In this document: piece after piece, positions 1 through 10,815 of the stretch
How positions within the stretch are numbered: the stretch's first letter is position 1
Layout of the letters: every line of letters begins with the position of its first letter
Assembly: GCA_951217055.1 (NCBI GenBank)
Contig: OX578278.1
Span: 19,721,605 to 19,785,604, forward strand
Direction of reading: 5' to 3'
From: Gerris lacustris
Lineage: Eukaryota > Arthropoda > Insecta > Hemiptera > Gerridae
Length of the DNA: 64,000 nucleotides
The notes under the pieces: generated by a model
The model's database searches: none
Told to the model about the DNA's origin: nothing
What the model saw: only the letters and a program-made list of their open reading frames with translations
Translations under genes and position numbers: made by a program

Positions 1-218
1 CAAGAACAACACGGACGCAAGCAACTGTAATGCCACCCGACGTTGACAAGTATCTATCAACATGTTGCTTGTAGATGGGATACATGAAAGCAACATCACT
101 ATAATCATGTTACCAACATTTTGTCGCCTGGTGTATACTTAACATTAAATAGATTCATTTCATTTTCAACATTTAAAGTTTACATTCGCATGATTAGAAT
201 AGTTCAATAATATCATAC

Positions 219-420
219 CGTGCAGTTAAACCTGATACAGTCTTTGAAGTAGGAACTAGCTGAGAATTTTTCCCTGATTACAGTAGTGCCACCAATAATT
301 AAAGCGGAAGCAGTGCCAAGCACACCTCCAGAACCATGGTACAGTGGCAGAGGACAGTAAACTCTATCTTGATGAGTCACTCCAATTACATGACGTACAA
401 AAGTTGACACAACCATAAAC
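219..420 (-). CDS. FATP coding exon 5
   Basis: It has a TTTGTTTTAG acceptor and a GTATGA donor. It encodes FMVVSTFVRHVIGVTHQDRV, PLYHGSGGVLG and REKFSASSYFKDCIRFNCTV, aligning with the segment just after the AMP-binding signature in FATP4-like proteins. It ends in phase 0 and the next exon is outside the window. Confidence 0.9.
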
Positions 421-3400
421 CTAAAACAAATAGTTAGATATCAATTTTCTCACATATTATATATGCAAAAAAGTTATGATTTAAATAGATAATAGTATAT
501 TATGTTACTAGGCTGTGAAGTGAGTTTTCTCTTTACCGCGGCAATTACATTTACTGTCGAGCGAAGTGAGACAGTAAATATTGCCAAGTTTTTTACAATG
601 AAAAAACATTAAATATTAATAAATAATCAATATAATAATAACAAATATTAGTACATACTTAATATTTAAAAAAAGAAACCTTAAAAAGAGGATACACTAT
701 AAGAAAAGATAAATAAAACGCATTGACATCTAACAGAATTAAATTGCACTAAGCATTTCTACAAAGACTGCAGTGCTACTAACGGAAGTTTTGACAACTA
801 CCCGCCGGAAAATAAAAATCTTTTAGTTCCTAGGAAGTAAAAGATTTTTTTCTTTACAGCTAGGAGTAATGAAAAGATTTTTTAAGTCCACGTAATGAAA
901 AAAATGGATTTTAGCTATGTTTTTTAGGCTCCAAAGTTACTATTTCACAGCCTACCACGGAAAAAATGTTATTTAGCTACAGTGAAATTACTAATTAATT
1001 TTCCATTAATAATTACATCAGAAGTAGAATCAATAACCTTTCCTTTAAAATATATACTTGCACCTTTGTCTAGCTCTAGAAATGATAAAGAATTTGGGCT
1101 CCAACTTGTATGTTTAAAGCAGTCTTAGATAACTAAGGTATAACCAATCTGGGATGATTATATACAAATTTAATAATACACCATTATTACAATAGGCTTA
1201 ATTTTTGATTATTTAATAGTAGCTGACCTGATTTACATAATTTTTTATAATTTCTTTATATCCAAATTGACAACAGTGATCCCAATTTACAAGACATCTA
1301 CCTATCTAATAGTCTGTTATGTTACCTATCTGTGGGAATTATAACAAAATACAAAGGGGGTTTAGGCTCTATAAGGTGGAATGTCTTCAACATGAAATGT
1401 TCGCCATCAAACATTTTAACCATACTAATCCTACCTTTGTAATTAAGGCCAAACCTATTGCAAAAAACCTTATGGTTTTTTTTTAACATAGAAGCAAGCC
1501 GCCAAAGAGCAAAATGTTATTTTCTATAATTGTATAACTTTTTTGTTGACTTTAAGTTCTAATAATTATGAATTAAAATATAAATCTACAGCTTACAATT
1601 TATTGTCATAAATACGTTTTGTATTTGAGGTAAAAAAAATTAATAAAAAATAGATTTAATCAACTTGATTTAAATTTATTATTATTTACACAACATTATT
1701 TCAATGATAAAATGACATACTTAATAAGTATAAAAAGTTATATACATTTGTACAATAAGTTAACCAATTATAATTTAAGTTTTTTAGCACTCTTAGTAGG
1801 CTGTTTAGATTTTCTTTTCTTTTCACCGTCCTTTTGAGGTTTTTTAACTTCATCCTGGAGTTTTGAGAAGAAATCAGTAGAAGACTTGGATGTTTTAGTA
1901 GATTGTTCATCTAGTTTGGTAACGTTCTTAAATTTCATGACTTTCTTAAGTTCTTCATCATATGAACCCGGTTTTTTAGCATCTTTAAGAGCTTTAGCTT
2001 TGAATTTTGTAGCTTGAAGTACTTTCTTCTTTCTTCTCTCTCGTTTCTTATCTGTTTTGGTTTTTTCTTCTTGCGAGACAAGAGATTTCCTGTACGAGCC
2101 ACCGATCTCTTCAGGTGCAAGAAGTTTAGCATCTGAAGCCGCAACAGGAGCGACTTCTTCAACATTGACAGCAGGTAAATTACTAACAATCTTAAGATCT
2201 GGAGCAAGTGGTTTAGGAACGAAGAAGAAGTTAGAAAGAGCGTCTAACTTAGTAAACAGAGATTTCATCATTTTCTTAATGACCTGATATTCTTCTGGTT
2301 CAACTTCAGGTTTCTCTAAGGCATCTTGATTTTGATCACCCTTTTGTTTAAGATATTCTTTTTCATAAACTTCAGCTAATGACATCTTACTCTTTTCTTG
2401 ATCTAAAACCAATTTCTTTTTAAACTCGTTGGGAGTAGCGACAGGTTTAACTTTCCTCTCGACATCATCATAGGCTTGATCCCTAATCCTTTGTTTAATA
2501 ATATCTTCAAGCCTGTTAGAAGTTTCTTCGGTAATAATAGGAGGAGGTCTCTTAGTCATATCAAACTCGACTACCTCTTCCAGTAAAGAATTAACGGGTC
2601 TGACTGCGGCATTTACTTCACCCTTCAAAGGCCACGCTTTATCTTTCATAGCTTCATCTTCTAACTGAGCGATCTTTTTCCTCAACCTCTCTTCTCTTAC
2701 TTCAAAACTAGATTTGATTTTACTAGATTTGTCATCTGAAGATTCTTCACTACTAGATTCATTTTCATTCTCAGGCTGTAAATTAAATTTTACCTTTTTA
2801 ACTTTATCTTCATTTGAAGACTGATCTTCTTGTTCAGCTTCTTCATTATTTTCTTCTAGTTGATTATCTTCATCATCCTCATTGCCATCATGATCTTCAT
2901 CTACTTCACTATTATCATGGAAATCTTCGTCATCCTGTTCTTCGAAGAAGTCTTTATACTTAGGTCTCTCGTCGTCTTCTTCACTATCAGATGGTACACC
3001 ACCAAACAAATCGACTCCTAAATTATCGCCTTTTTCTTCTTGATCTTTAAGAAAAGCTTCCATTTCGGAGAGTTTAAAAAAATCGTCGTCTAATTCTGAA
3101 GGAACAATCTTGACTTTTTTTGGTCTGTCCATTTTCAAAAGTTCTTCGTCTTCCATTTCATCCGTGTCCATTTCATCCTCCACTTCGTCAAAATTTTCAT
3201 CAGATTCCTCGTCCGTACTGATAGCTTCCGATTTCTTGGCTTTCTTCTCTTTAACTTTCTTTCGATCATGTTTATCATCCGGTAAATCGTTGGGTTCCGT
3301 TTCCACAGGAAAAGCCAAACTTTTAGAGACCAATAAATGAGCGGCTTTATTTATCAAATTAGGCAAAGAGTCTTCGTTTTGTAATTCCAATTCTTGCCAT

Positions 3401-4301
3401 ATCTGTTCGTCGTCAAAATCTTTTATTATCAATTCCGGCAATGCCTTCTTCGACGTACGTTCTTGATTCTGACCAAAATCGTAAATGTTTTTAAGTAAAT
3501 CTTTAAACTCACCCGTCAGTTTACCACCTGATAAAAATTTATCAGGAGCTTTCGTTAACTTATTAAAAGCATCACACAATAATTCAAATTTAACCATTTT
3601 TTATGAAGAACTTAAAGTCACAAAATAGTAAGAAATATAACGTACACTGTACACAATTTAAACACGTGAAAACATTTTGAATAAAAACATAACCTAACTA
3701 TAACAGTAACGAAAGGTAAAATGTAACCATTGTTGCCACATTTTTTCTTTGGTCGGAAGTGAAATGTTAAGTTGGTAATTTTGTCGAGATTTTTATATTT
3801 AGTTAGCAATTTTATCTTTGCTAGATAGCGAATGAAGTTTAAACTAGAGAAAGGATACTGTCATGTGGTGATATATAAAATTGACAAACACTCTAAAGAT
3901 AAAGAGCTCTTATCTCATAAACTATGATAGTATATCTATTTATAATTTATACTGATACATATTTCTAACTTAACTTTTCTTTTATATTGTCTGTTGTTTA
4001 TTTTTATTTAAATGATTAATTATCAAATCTTATGATGGGGATAATTGATTGCTAAACAATTAAGAGATGTAAGTCTCTTTCTTTTAATATATTTTCCTCA
4101 TTCCCATTTAGAATATCTACGTTATTTTAAGAAAAAGAAGAAAAAAAGTATGTATTATAAGAAAAATTCTGTATATTTAATTGCACCAATATCTTCTTTT
4201 TTCACTTATTTGTACCATGTACATCTATTAGTGTCCTCCGTGACAAATATTTGGGAACTCACAACATTTAGAAATGTTTTATTCTCTTTTTAACACATCA
4301 C

Positions 4302-4335
<34 letters not shown>

Positions 4336-7300
4336 CTGTGCTTCTTTGTGGCGCCAACGTAATAATGATAAATAACTCTTATTTAAATAAATATTGACAG
4401 AGATATTAGAAAGTTTTGGCCCCAACCATATTCTAAAATAAAGTATGTGCGCGGGCATAATAAGATTAATATCTAGCATGAAGTAACTATGTATTTATAA
4501 TTTAAATTGTGTTCACTTATTTCAGTAAGAGTGAAGAAGTGATCGACAAGAGAGATATGTTCCCAGAATTTGAGCAGAGAACCATATTGAGAAGTAATCT
4601 ATCTCTTGATTTAAACAAATTAAAAGTAAAGGGTACAACACACAACACAAGGACGGTGTATAGTCCTTGGATACAACATACCTGCAGTGAGGAACGACAG
4701 CTGCTTTTGGAAGGCCGGTACTACCTGAAGTGTAGATATAGAGAAGAGGATCAGTATAGTTGAGCTTAGGTCCCTTGGAATAGTCAGGATCTGAATGAGT
4801 AATGACTTCTTGCAGGTTAATATAGCTGAAATTACAGGTAGTCTTACCCAGGCAGTACAGGTCAATCTCAGGATCTAGTTTAGATACTATGTCGTTCAGA
4901 CCTAAAACAGAAAAAAAGACAGAATGTGAGAAACTTTTTTTTTATTATAAGGATGCGTACTTGCGGTCATATATGCTATATGGAAAATATATATTATTTA
5001 ATTGCTCGTGAAGGGTGAAGGCCTGATCATAAATCATCATTATCAGACATCAGATTTAGCTTTCATCGATGGTAGCCTCTTTTCGATTAATAACTGAACG
5101 ATAATAATGATTGATTTGACTTAAATCACACAAAGAACTGTGGTTACACATCCAGTAACTCCTTCTAAAATTAAGTCTCATTGACTCAATTCTTCTAAAT
5201 TATTCGTAAATTAAAGTATCTTAAACATTAGCTAATATAAACGCTTGTCCTATTTAAAAGTTACTCTTTTTATTTACTGACCGACATCTAACCACATATT
5301 GTCATTCTTTAGATTTAGTGTTAAGAAGCACGCTAGAGTGTTTTTGAATTATTTTGTCACCATAGATCAATATTAGCCTTTATTCAAAAAACAAAACTTT
5401 ACAGGAGTCAATAAGGATTTAAAAGTTATGAAATTTTTATGTCATATGCATTGCATGCATTTATTTCATTTTGTGCCTTTCTTAAAGAAGTGTCATCCCT
5501 GAGCCCAATGTTTAACTCACTCTACTTAAAATTATGATGAAATCTAGAAATTGTCAATTTTGGACTTGGAGTTATTCTGATCCATAGTGACGATTTCAAC
5601 TTTCTCGTAATTTCTAGAATTCAAAACCGCTGCCTACAATATGTACTATGTACATGCGGAACATTTAGATTAAGACCAGAATTGTATGGTGGAATATACC
5701 TGGAGCCATATCAGGAGAGAAGATAATTAATTTCGGTTTGACTGTAGCAATGCTGTGGATGAGAGGTTTATTCTTCTGGTTAGTGTTTAGAAGAGCTGTT
5801 ATCACACCAAGCCTTCCCAAGCCAAGCCATATGGGAACGTAGTGAGCCCTGGACGACATTAGTAAAGCTACAACTTCTCCTTTAGCCACTCGTTCTTTAT
5901 AGGCTTGAGCCACTCTTCTACTGTACATCTCCACCTGAAACATCATACAAGTAAAAATGGCTTTATTATAATTGCATCGGAGAAAATTTTCATTGGAGAA
6001 AAAAGTTCTAAAGATGAACTTTATTTATTGTTTTATAAGGATGTTTAACAACTTGATAATTTACGCACACCCGTAGTTATTTATATACATACGAGTGGCA
6101 ACGGGCTTAATTTTATATTTATATTTTAGAAAAAAAGTAAAATTAAGAAAAATAATTTAGATATCTATATTATAGGGTGGCCTTATAAAGTTTAGTCCAA
6201 AAGGGGAAATTTGAATAGGGATGGGGGAGGTCGAGCTATTGCATTGAAATTATATATAAAAGATTAAATTTATATTTACTGATGCTACATTCGAAATCGT
6301 TTTTGTAATGTAAAAAGGAAGTTTAAAAAAACCGAAGTAAATCGGACATTGAGGAATAGATGGGTCTCAGTGGCGTATCCAGCGGCTAGGTCTGGAGGGG
6401 GCACATTCTAAGTCAGGGGGCCCTCCCCCGGAAAATTTTGAAAATATGACCTTTCAAAACAGAGCTTTTATGCATTTCTGAGGTGTAATTGAATATGAGG
6501 TGAATGTAAATAATATGATTAACAAAAAAAATTCGGCAGTATCTTTTTTTTACTCTATTGGTTCTGGGGGGGGGGGGGGGGGACGTGCCCCTGTGCCTGT
6601 TCATATTAATATTAATATGAACATCTAATTTTTTGAATCTGAAGATGGCTATTTATTAGTCGAAACCGGTTATTTATTATTAAAATACTTTTTGTGAAGA
6701 CTTAGAGCTTCTTTTACTTTCTCTTATAAAGAGAAAGTAAAGCAAAGGCGCGATTTCGATTTTGATGGATTTACACGTTTTGAGGTCCCCTGAGTCCAAA
6801 AAAGTGGTTTTTAAAAAATGTCTGTCTGTCGTGTGTGGTCTGTTTGATGTCGTGAGTCGTCTGTCCGTGCAGACGCCTGGAGCCTAAACTACTGGGCCGA
6901 TTTTGACGAAATTTGGCATTTATGTTAACAAAAATCATACCCCGAGGTGAAATTGAGAATGGAATTTTAACACCAAATTTGGGGCAACCCCTAAAAAATT
7001 TCTGAAAAACCGTGAAGACAAATTATTTCTTAAAAACGGCTTACGACGATCTTGATGAAATAATTCTAAAATGTAGTCCATTTAAATAAGAATCAAACGA
7101 TATAAGCCGTTTTCCTGGGAAAAAAAAAAATCTATTTCCTGAGAGAATAGCTTTAAACGCGGACGGAGAGAGGCCGGGTTCGATTCCCCAAGGTGTAGAA
7201 GTTATTTTTTATATATATTTTTATTTTTGTGATACATTTTGGTATTAATGTTCAATTATAATTTAATGTACACAAGAAAACCAATAAATGGAAAACACGG

Positions 7301-9136
7301 GGCAAAGTAATTATGAACTCGAATATGAGAAAGTTTGTCTCAGTTGTCTCGGACTGTTTTTTTTTCCTTTTCAATATGGTGATGAATAAATAATATTGGA
7401 GAAGCAAACCCGTTGATAAATAACATATTTACTAAGATTGGAAACTTCCCCAACTCATTAAGTGTGAAATTAGTTATTAATTTTACCCCGACTTTTTGGA
7501 AAATGTGCCATTTTTCTAAACCCAACAGGATGCCTTCAAAACCTTAAAATAATGAGACTGTTCCAGTCAAAATGGGCCGTATGCTCATCCTATCTATTTA
7601 GAAGAAGTTATTTATTACATCCATTTAAAGAGCAACAACAAGTCAAAACAAATATTTATTTTTATTGAAATAGATGAGGTTGCCTTAGCTTAGCAATAAC
7701 AAATCATTTCAGGTGCGTCGTCGTCGGGACACTACTCGATTACTCTTATAAATTATTGTCCTTTTTACCACTATAAAAAATAAAGACGTCAACGACAATG
7801 CTCATTACAATTATATCAGAATACGCAATTTCGTATGACGTCATTCTTTTGTAAAATTTAGTTCAAACAACATAATTTACCTCTTTAAATGACCATTCTG
7901 ATCCCTCGAAAATGAAACAGGGTTTATTGGGATGTAGACGAACATTCTGATCGAATAGATCAATTACAGTGCTGTTACTCTTCTGGTAGAATATGGTAAT
8001 TAGTACTACTTTAAAGTATCTCCAGAGAAACCTGAAACAGAAAAAAATAATATTAGAGACATTTGTAAGAAGTGTCATTGCATCAAAGGGGAATCCAGAA
8101 TTATCTGCTTGAAGCAATAAGGTGTCAAAGTTCAAAGAAATTCCTCTGAAATCGGCCCTATCAAATTAAGCAGTAAACAGGAGTTCAATAATAGAAAGTA
8201 CTAACAATATACGGTTTTCTGCTTTAACGAAATTATAATTAAAATTCACTTTTATGACTACTACGGCCGGAGTAATTCATACTCAAAGTAGGATGTAGGT
8301 TTACTGAAGAAGATAGTCCGGAATTTTGCGTCTACTAATGAAAAACTGAAAACACAAAGGAATTGAAGGCTGCTAACTTAAGTTTATTATACAGTATATA
8401 GTTTGTTGTTCTATTGAATTTCATAAATTTTGCTCAATATAATCTGAAGATGATTCAGATAATAGAAGCTTAACGATGGACGAGCAATTTTTAAAGAAGC
8501 AGTCTGCACCGATTATACCGGGTTTTTTAAGTACCTAGTTAATTCAGGCAAAGTAATCAAATTTCTATAATGCAATGCACTATTTACGTTAATGGATTAT
8601 TAATTGTCGGTTTTTACAGAGAACCAAATTAACACATAAAAGTGAATGCTAAAAACAGCTCAAAGACCCATAATATTAATCTTAGATTAGGCGCTTTTTA
8701 TTGTAATTCATGATAAAGTAACTCTAAATTTGACTCAATAGTAATATATACATATTTCAGATAATTAAACATGAATATAAAAAGTGTGTTAAATGGTTAT
8801 ATTTGATATACATGAAGGGCTAAAAAATGTTAGAGTAGTGAATTATAATAGTTTAGGATAATATTAATAATAAATATGCATGATATCGATGACTATTAAA
8901 TAGTGATTCTATTAATTAGTTCATTTATTCTGATCTTTAGTTGCTAACAACTAACATATAATAAAGAAATGCTTATTTTAATTATATACGTACTTCAAAT
9001 CTCTTGGAACAGTAGCAACCAGGTCATTAATAAGTTCAACCGTTGATATTGGCAAAAATATAGATATAATGAATATTGCAAAATTAATAATGGTCTTGAA
9101 AAAAGTCGTACAAAGTGATTGACCATTACCAATCAT
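219..9136 (-). CDS. Long-chain fatty acid transport protein (FATP/SLC27), 5' five exons, partial
   Basis: Spliced coding exons, in transcript order, are 9136-8994, 8031-7881, 5934-5700, 4901-4682 and 420-219. All junctions are GT-AG and in phase, giving 317 residues before the gene leaves the window. The family couples fatty acid uptake to acyl-CoA synthesis at the ER or plasma membrane. Visible features are an N-terminal hydrophobic segment (about residues 9-31), the AMP/ATP-binding signature TSGSTGLPKAA (about 234-244), and the FATP-typical stretch PLYHGSGG followed by KFSAS and DCIRFNCT in the last exon. Human FATP family members are about 620-650 aa, so roughly the N-terminal half is here. 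The start is the only ATG in frame after an upstream stop. Intron 4 (421-4681) encloses the MPP10 gene on the same strand. FATP1/4-like is the best family match; I cannot assign a precise paralogue. Confidence 0.9.
511..953. mobile_element. TA-flanked MITE with central hairpin
   Basis: The ends are inverted repeats GGCTGTGAAGT (left) and GGCTGTGAAAT (right, complement strand). Both are flanked by TA (509-510 and 954-955), as for a Tc1/mariner-type insertion. Inside, ATTTACTGTC (549-558) and GACAGTAAAT (570-579) form a perfect 10-bp stem. There is no ORF, so this is a non-autonomous element in FATP intron 4. Confidence 0.6.
1675..1680 (-). terminator. Candidate polyadenylation signal of MPP10
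   Basis: AATAAA on the minus strand, about 90 bases past the MPP10 stop codon, is the first canonical hexamer downstream. Confidence 0.5.
1768..3597 (-). CDS. MPP10: U3 small nucleolar ribonucleoprotein MPP10
   Basis: This is an intronless 609-residue ORF. MPP10 belongs to the U3 snoRNP/SSU processome in the nucleolus, with IMP3 and IMP4, and is needed for early 18S rRNA cleavages. Family landmarks are visible: FDDEQIWQELELQNE (61-75), a long Asp/Glu-rich region (about 124-290), PKYKDFFEE (212-220), WPLKGEV (322-328), RPVNSLLEEVVEFD (333-346), ITEETSNRLEDIIKQRI (355-371), AEVYEKEY (408-415), VPKPLAPDLKIVSNLPAVNV (460-479), and a Lys-rich tail. The length fits full-length animal MPP10 (human about 680 aa). 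It lies wholly inside FATP intron 4 on the same strand. The lack of introns is compatible with an old retrocopy, but the frame is intact and I see no other copy here. Confidence 0.95.
   Translation of the reverse strand: MVKFELLCDAFNKLTKAPDKFLSGGKLTGEFKDLLKNIYDFGQNQERTSKKALPELIIKDFDDEQIWQELELQNEDSLPNLINKAAHLLVSKSLAFPVETEPNDLPDDKHDRKKVKEKKAKKSEAISTDEESDENFDEVEDEMDTDEMEDEELLKMDRPKKVKIVPSELDDDFFKLSEMEAFLKDQEEKGDNLGVDLFGGVPSDSEEDDERPKYKDFFEEQDDEDFHDNSEVDEDHDGNEDDEDNQLEENNEEAEQEDQSSNEDKVKKVKFNLQPENENESSSEESSDDKSSKIKSSFEVREERLRKKIAQLEDEAMKDKAWPLKGEVNAAVRPVNSLLEEVVEFDMTKRPPPIITEETSNRLEDIIKQRIRDQAYDDVERKVKPVATPNEFKKKLVLDQEKSKMSLAEVYEKEYLKQKGDQNQDALEKPEVEPEEYQVIKKMMKSLFTKLDALSNFFFVPKPLAPDLKIVSNLPAVNVEEVAPVAASDAKLLAPEEIGGSYRKSLVSQEEKTKTDKKRERRKKKVLQATKFKAKALKDAKKPGSYDEELKKVMKFKNVTKLDEQSTKTSKSSTDFFSKLQDEVKKPQKDGEKKRKSKQPTKSAKKLKL
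4682..4901 (-). CDS. FATP coding exon 4 with AMP-binding signature
   Basis: The acceptor is CTGTTTTAG and the donor is GTATGT. It carries YIYTSGSTGLPKAAVVPHC, the phosphate-binding loop of adenylate-forming enzymes (consensus TSGTTGLPK), so the ATP-binding motif is intact. Confidence 0.92.
4902..5699 (-). other. FATP intron 3
   Basis: An AT-rich intron of about 800 bp. I see no coding sequence, tandem repeat or recognisable element in it. Confidence 0.6.
5700..5934 (-). CDS. FATP coding exon 3
   Basis: It runs from the TTTCAG acceptor to a GTATAT donor. It encodes VEMYSRRVAQAYKER, GEVVALLMSSRAHYVPIWLG and LGVITALLNTNQKNKPLIHS. The G..VA....N...Y...WLGL...G....LLN.N....L.HS pattern is diagnostic of FATP/ACSVL proteins. 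Confidence 0.9.
6369..6600 (+). mobile_element. Truncated hAT-like element fragment
   Basis: It begins CAGTGGCGTATCCAGCGG, close to the CAGTGGCGTAGCCAG terminus known from many animal hAT elements, followed by a G-rich block. A second related copy at 63210-63335 shares GGAAAATTTTGAAAATATGA and the following TTTTATGCAT. A convincing matching right terminus is not visible, so the element is probably truncated. Confidence 0.45.
6712..7355 (+). repeat. Dispersed repeat family 1, near-full copy
   Basis: It starts with TACTTTCTC-TTATAAA-GAGAAAGTA, a 9-bp hairpin. It then has TGTCTGTCTGTC, the motif CTACTGGGCCGATTTTGACG, and near the 3' end GGGTTCGATTCC, which resembles a pol III B box. Other copies are at 34950-35345 (diverged), 35437-36042 and 53860-54230 (reverse). 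There is no ORF. Confidence 0.7.
7881..8031 (-). CDS. FATP coding exon 2
   Basis: A CTGTTTCAG acceptor precedes it and a GTAAAT donor follows it. It encodes FLWRYFKVV, then VIDLFDQNVRLHPNKPCFIF and EGSEWSFKEV. The HPNKPCF..EG..W.F.E order is the start of the adenylate-forming domain in FATPs. It ends in phase 0. Confidence 0.88.
8032..8993 (-). other. FATP intron 1
   Basis: An AT-rich intron of about 960 bp with no recognisable repeat or coding signal. Confidence 0.55.
8994..9136 (-). CDS. FATP coding exon 1 (start codon, membrane segment)
   Basis: It begins at the ATG at 9136 and ends before a GTACGT donor, leaving two bases of a split lysine codon. It encodes MIGNGQSLCTTFF and a strongly hydrophobic run, as expected for the N-terminal membrane anchor of FATPs. 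The reading frame is open upstream to a TAA with no earlier ATG. Confidence 0.8.
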
Positions 9137-9603
9137 TTTGAACTCTTTAAAAAACGATTCTTTAGAGGAAAACCAACGACTGACATTAAAAAAGAAAACT
9201 ATACGAAATTAAATAACAAACTTTCTAACCATAGGCTGTAATCTCTGATTAAAATCTTTATTTAAGTTATCTTTGAAACCCCGAAACAAGATATAAGATA
9301 CAAAAAGGGAATTTGAATAGTTTGTTTATCTTGTCTGTCTTGTCTGTGGATGGTTCATCAGAAACCCTTAAATACTCCGTTATCTATTTCTAACAGATAA
9401 ATTTCTTTACCCTTCGTCATTTGACCTTTTACCAATGTGTATTTTTTTACGATTATTACTAATTTAATATAAATACACTCAGATATAATTTTGTTGTAAA
9501 GATATATGACTAATTTTTGACTATACGTTATAATTATGATTACCTACTTCTTTATTATACAAACCAATCAGTCTGCAGATATCCAAATAACTCGATATGC
9601 ACC

Positions 9604-9710
9604 CAGGCCCCGATTTATCAATGGGCAGACTGGGCAATTGCCAAGGGCAGCAATTTCTGGGGGCGGAAAATTTAAAGGCCAGGGTACAGCTTACCCGAAA
9701 TCGGGGCCTG
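9604..9710. mobile_element. 107-bp hAT-type MITE with target-site duplication
   Basis: Perfect 13-bp terminal inverted repeats, CAGGCCCCGATTT and its complement, are flanked by TATGCACC (9596-9603) and TATGTACC (9711-9718). This is an 8-bp duplication with one mismatch, as expected for hAT transposition. The element is too short to code. Confidence 0.75.
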
Positions 9711-10436
9711 TATGTACCTACAAACACATTGAACGATAAAAATAACAACTCTAGTTTTGAGAATTACAATCAATGTAAATAAAGGCTTTTCCAAAGAGGC
9801 TTTATAGGTATTTTAAAATTCTAATATCTACAGGTAGTCCAGTCAACGAAGGAAAAATTGCGGGAGTAAATAGGAAAGTTTCAATTTTGGCATAGGTAAT
9901 TATTTATTAATGTTCCTTAATAGAATAAATGGTAGGTTGTTTACGAGACAAAAGCCACAAGGCTGTAAGCACCGGATACATGTGAAGTTTAATGCTTAAA
10001 AATAAACTTATTAAAAAATCTGAAGGGAGCTATGGCCGCCAATTTGGAAAATAGGTCCCGGCAATATTTGTTGATTTCCATAGTCTATAAAAAAATTACC
10101 AAAAAGAGACAAAAATAAAAAGTGGTGAAATATATTTTATTTTGGGCTTGAAAAGAAAGCCTCTTTTCGAGGAAACTCCTTTTTATAGCTTTCTAAACAG
10201 TACCGGATTTAGGACTTTTGAGACCCTAGGCTAAATTTTACTAGCTCCCCCCATTGTTTTTTTATCCTAGTTTTTTATGAACTATAGAAGTTCTATAATT
10301 GTTTTTTGTTTTTTTTCAAAACCGTTATGGTGAATTAATATTCGTAGGCCTATCTTAACTTAACTAATGTAAAAAAATTATAATAAATTGGAAGATTTTA
10401 GCCCATATCTGTGGCCTCCCCTAAGCCCGCGGCACT

Positions 10437-10815
10437 GTTTCTAAAAAAGGTTTTCTCCCATTTTAGTCTTAGCAAAATGTTTCTAAAAAAGGTTTTCTCC
10501 CATTTTAGTCTTAGCAAAATGTTTCTAAAAAAGGTTTTCTCCCATTTTAGTCTTAGCAAAAAGTTTCTAAAAAAGGTTTTCTCCCATTTTAGTCTTAGCA
10601 AAATGTTTCTAAAAAAGGTTTTCTCCCATTTTAGTCTTAGCAAAAAGTTTCTAAAAAAGGTTTTCTCCCATTTTAGTCTTAGCAAAAAGTTTCTAAAAAA
10701 GGTTTTCTCCCATTTTAGTCTTAGCAAAAAGTTTCTAAAAAAGGTTTTCTCCCATTTTAGTCTTAGCAAAAAGTTTCTAAAAAAGGTTTTCTCCCATTTT
10801 AGTCTTGGCAAAAAT
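10437..10815. repeat. 42-bp minisatellite, 9 copies
   Basis: Nine near-identical 42-bp units share the core GGTTTTCTCCCATTTTAGTC and differ mainly at one A/T position before the final G. The unit is a multiple of three and lacks stops on both strands, so it produces long artefactual ORFs (14-residue repeats) in both orientations. Confidence 0.95.

Larger units (their letters stand above)
5935..7880 (-). other. FATP intron 2, repeat-filled
   Basis: It holds a GGGTGGCC repeat piece near 6176, an hAT-like end at 6369, a poly-G tract near 6567-6582 and a family-1 dispersed repeat (6712-7355). No exon is supported. Confidence 0.6.

Noticed and set aside
7178..7200. Possible tRNA gene (GGGTTCGATTCC)
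   Set aside because: Only a B-box-like motif is present, inside a family-1 repeat, with no A box or cloverleaf.
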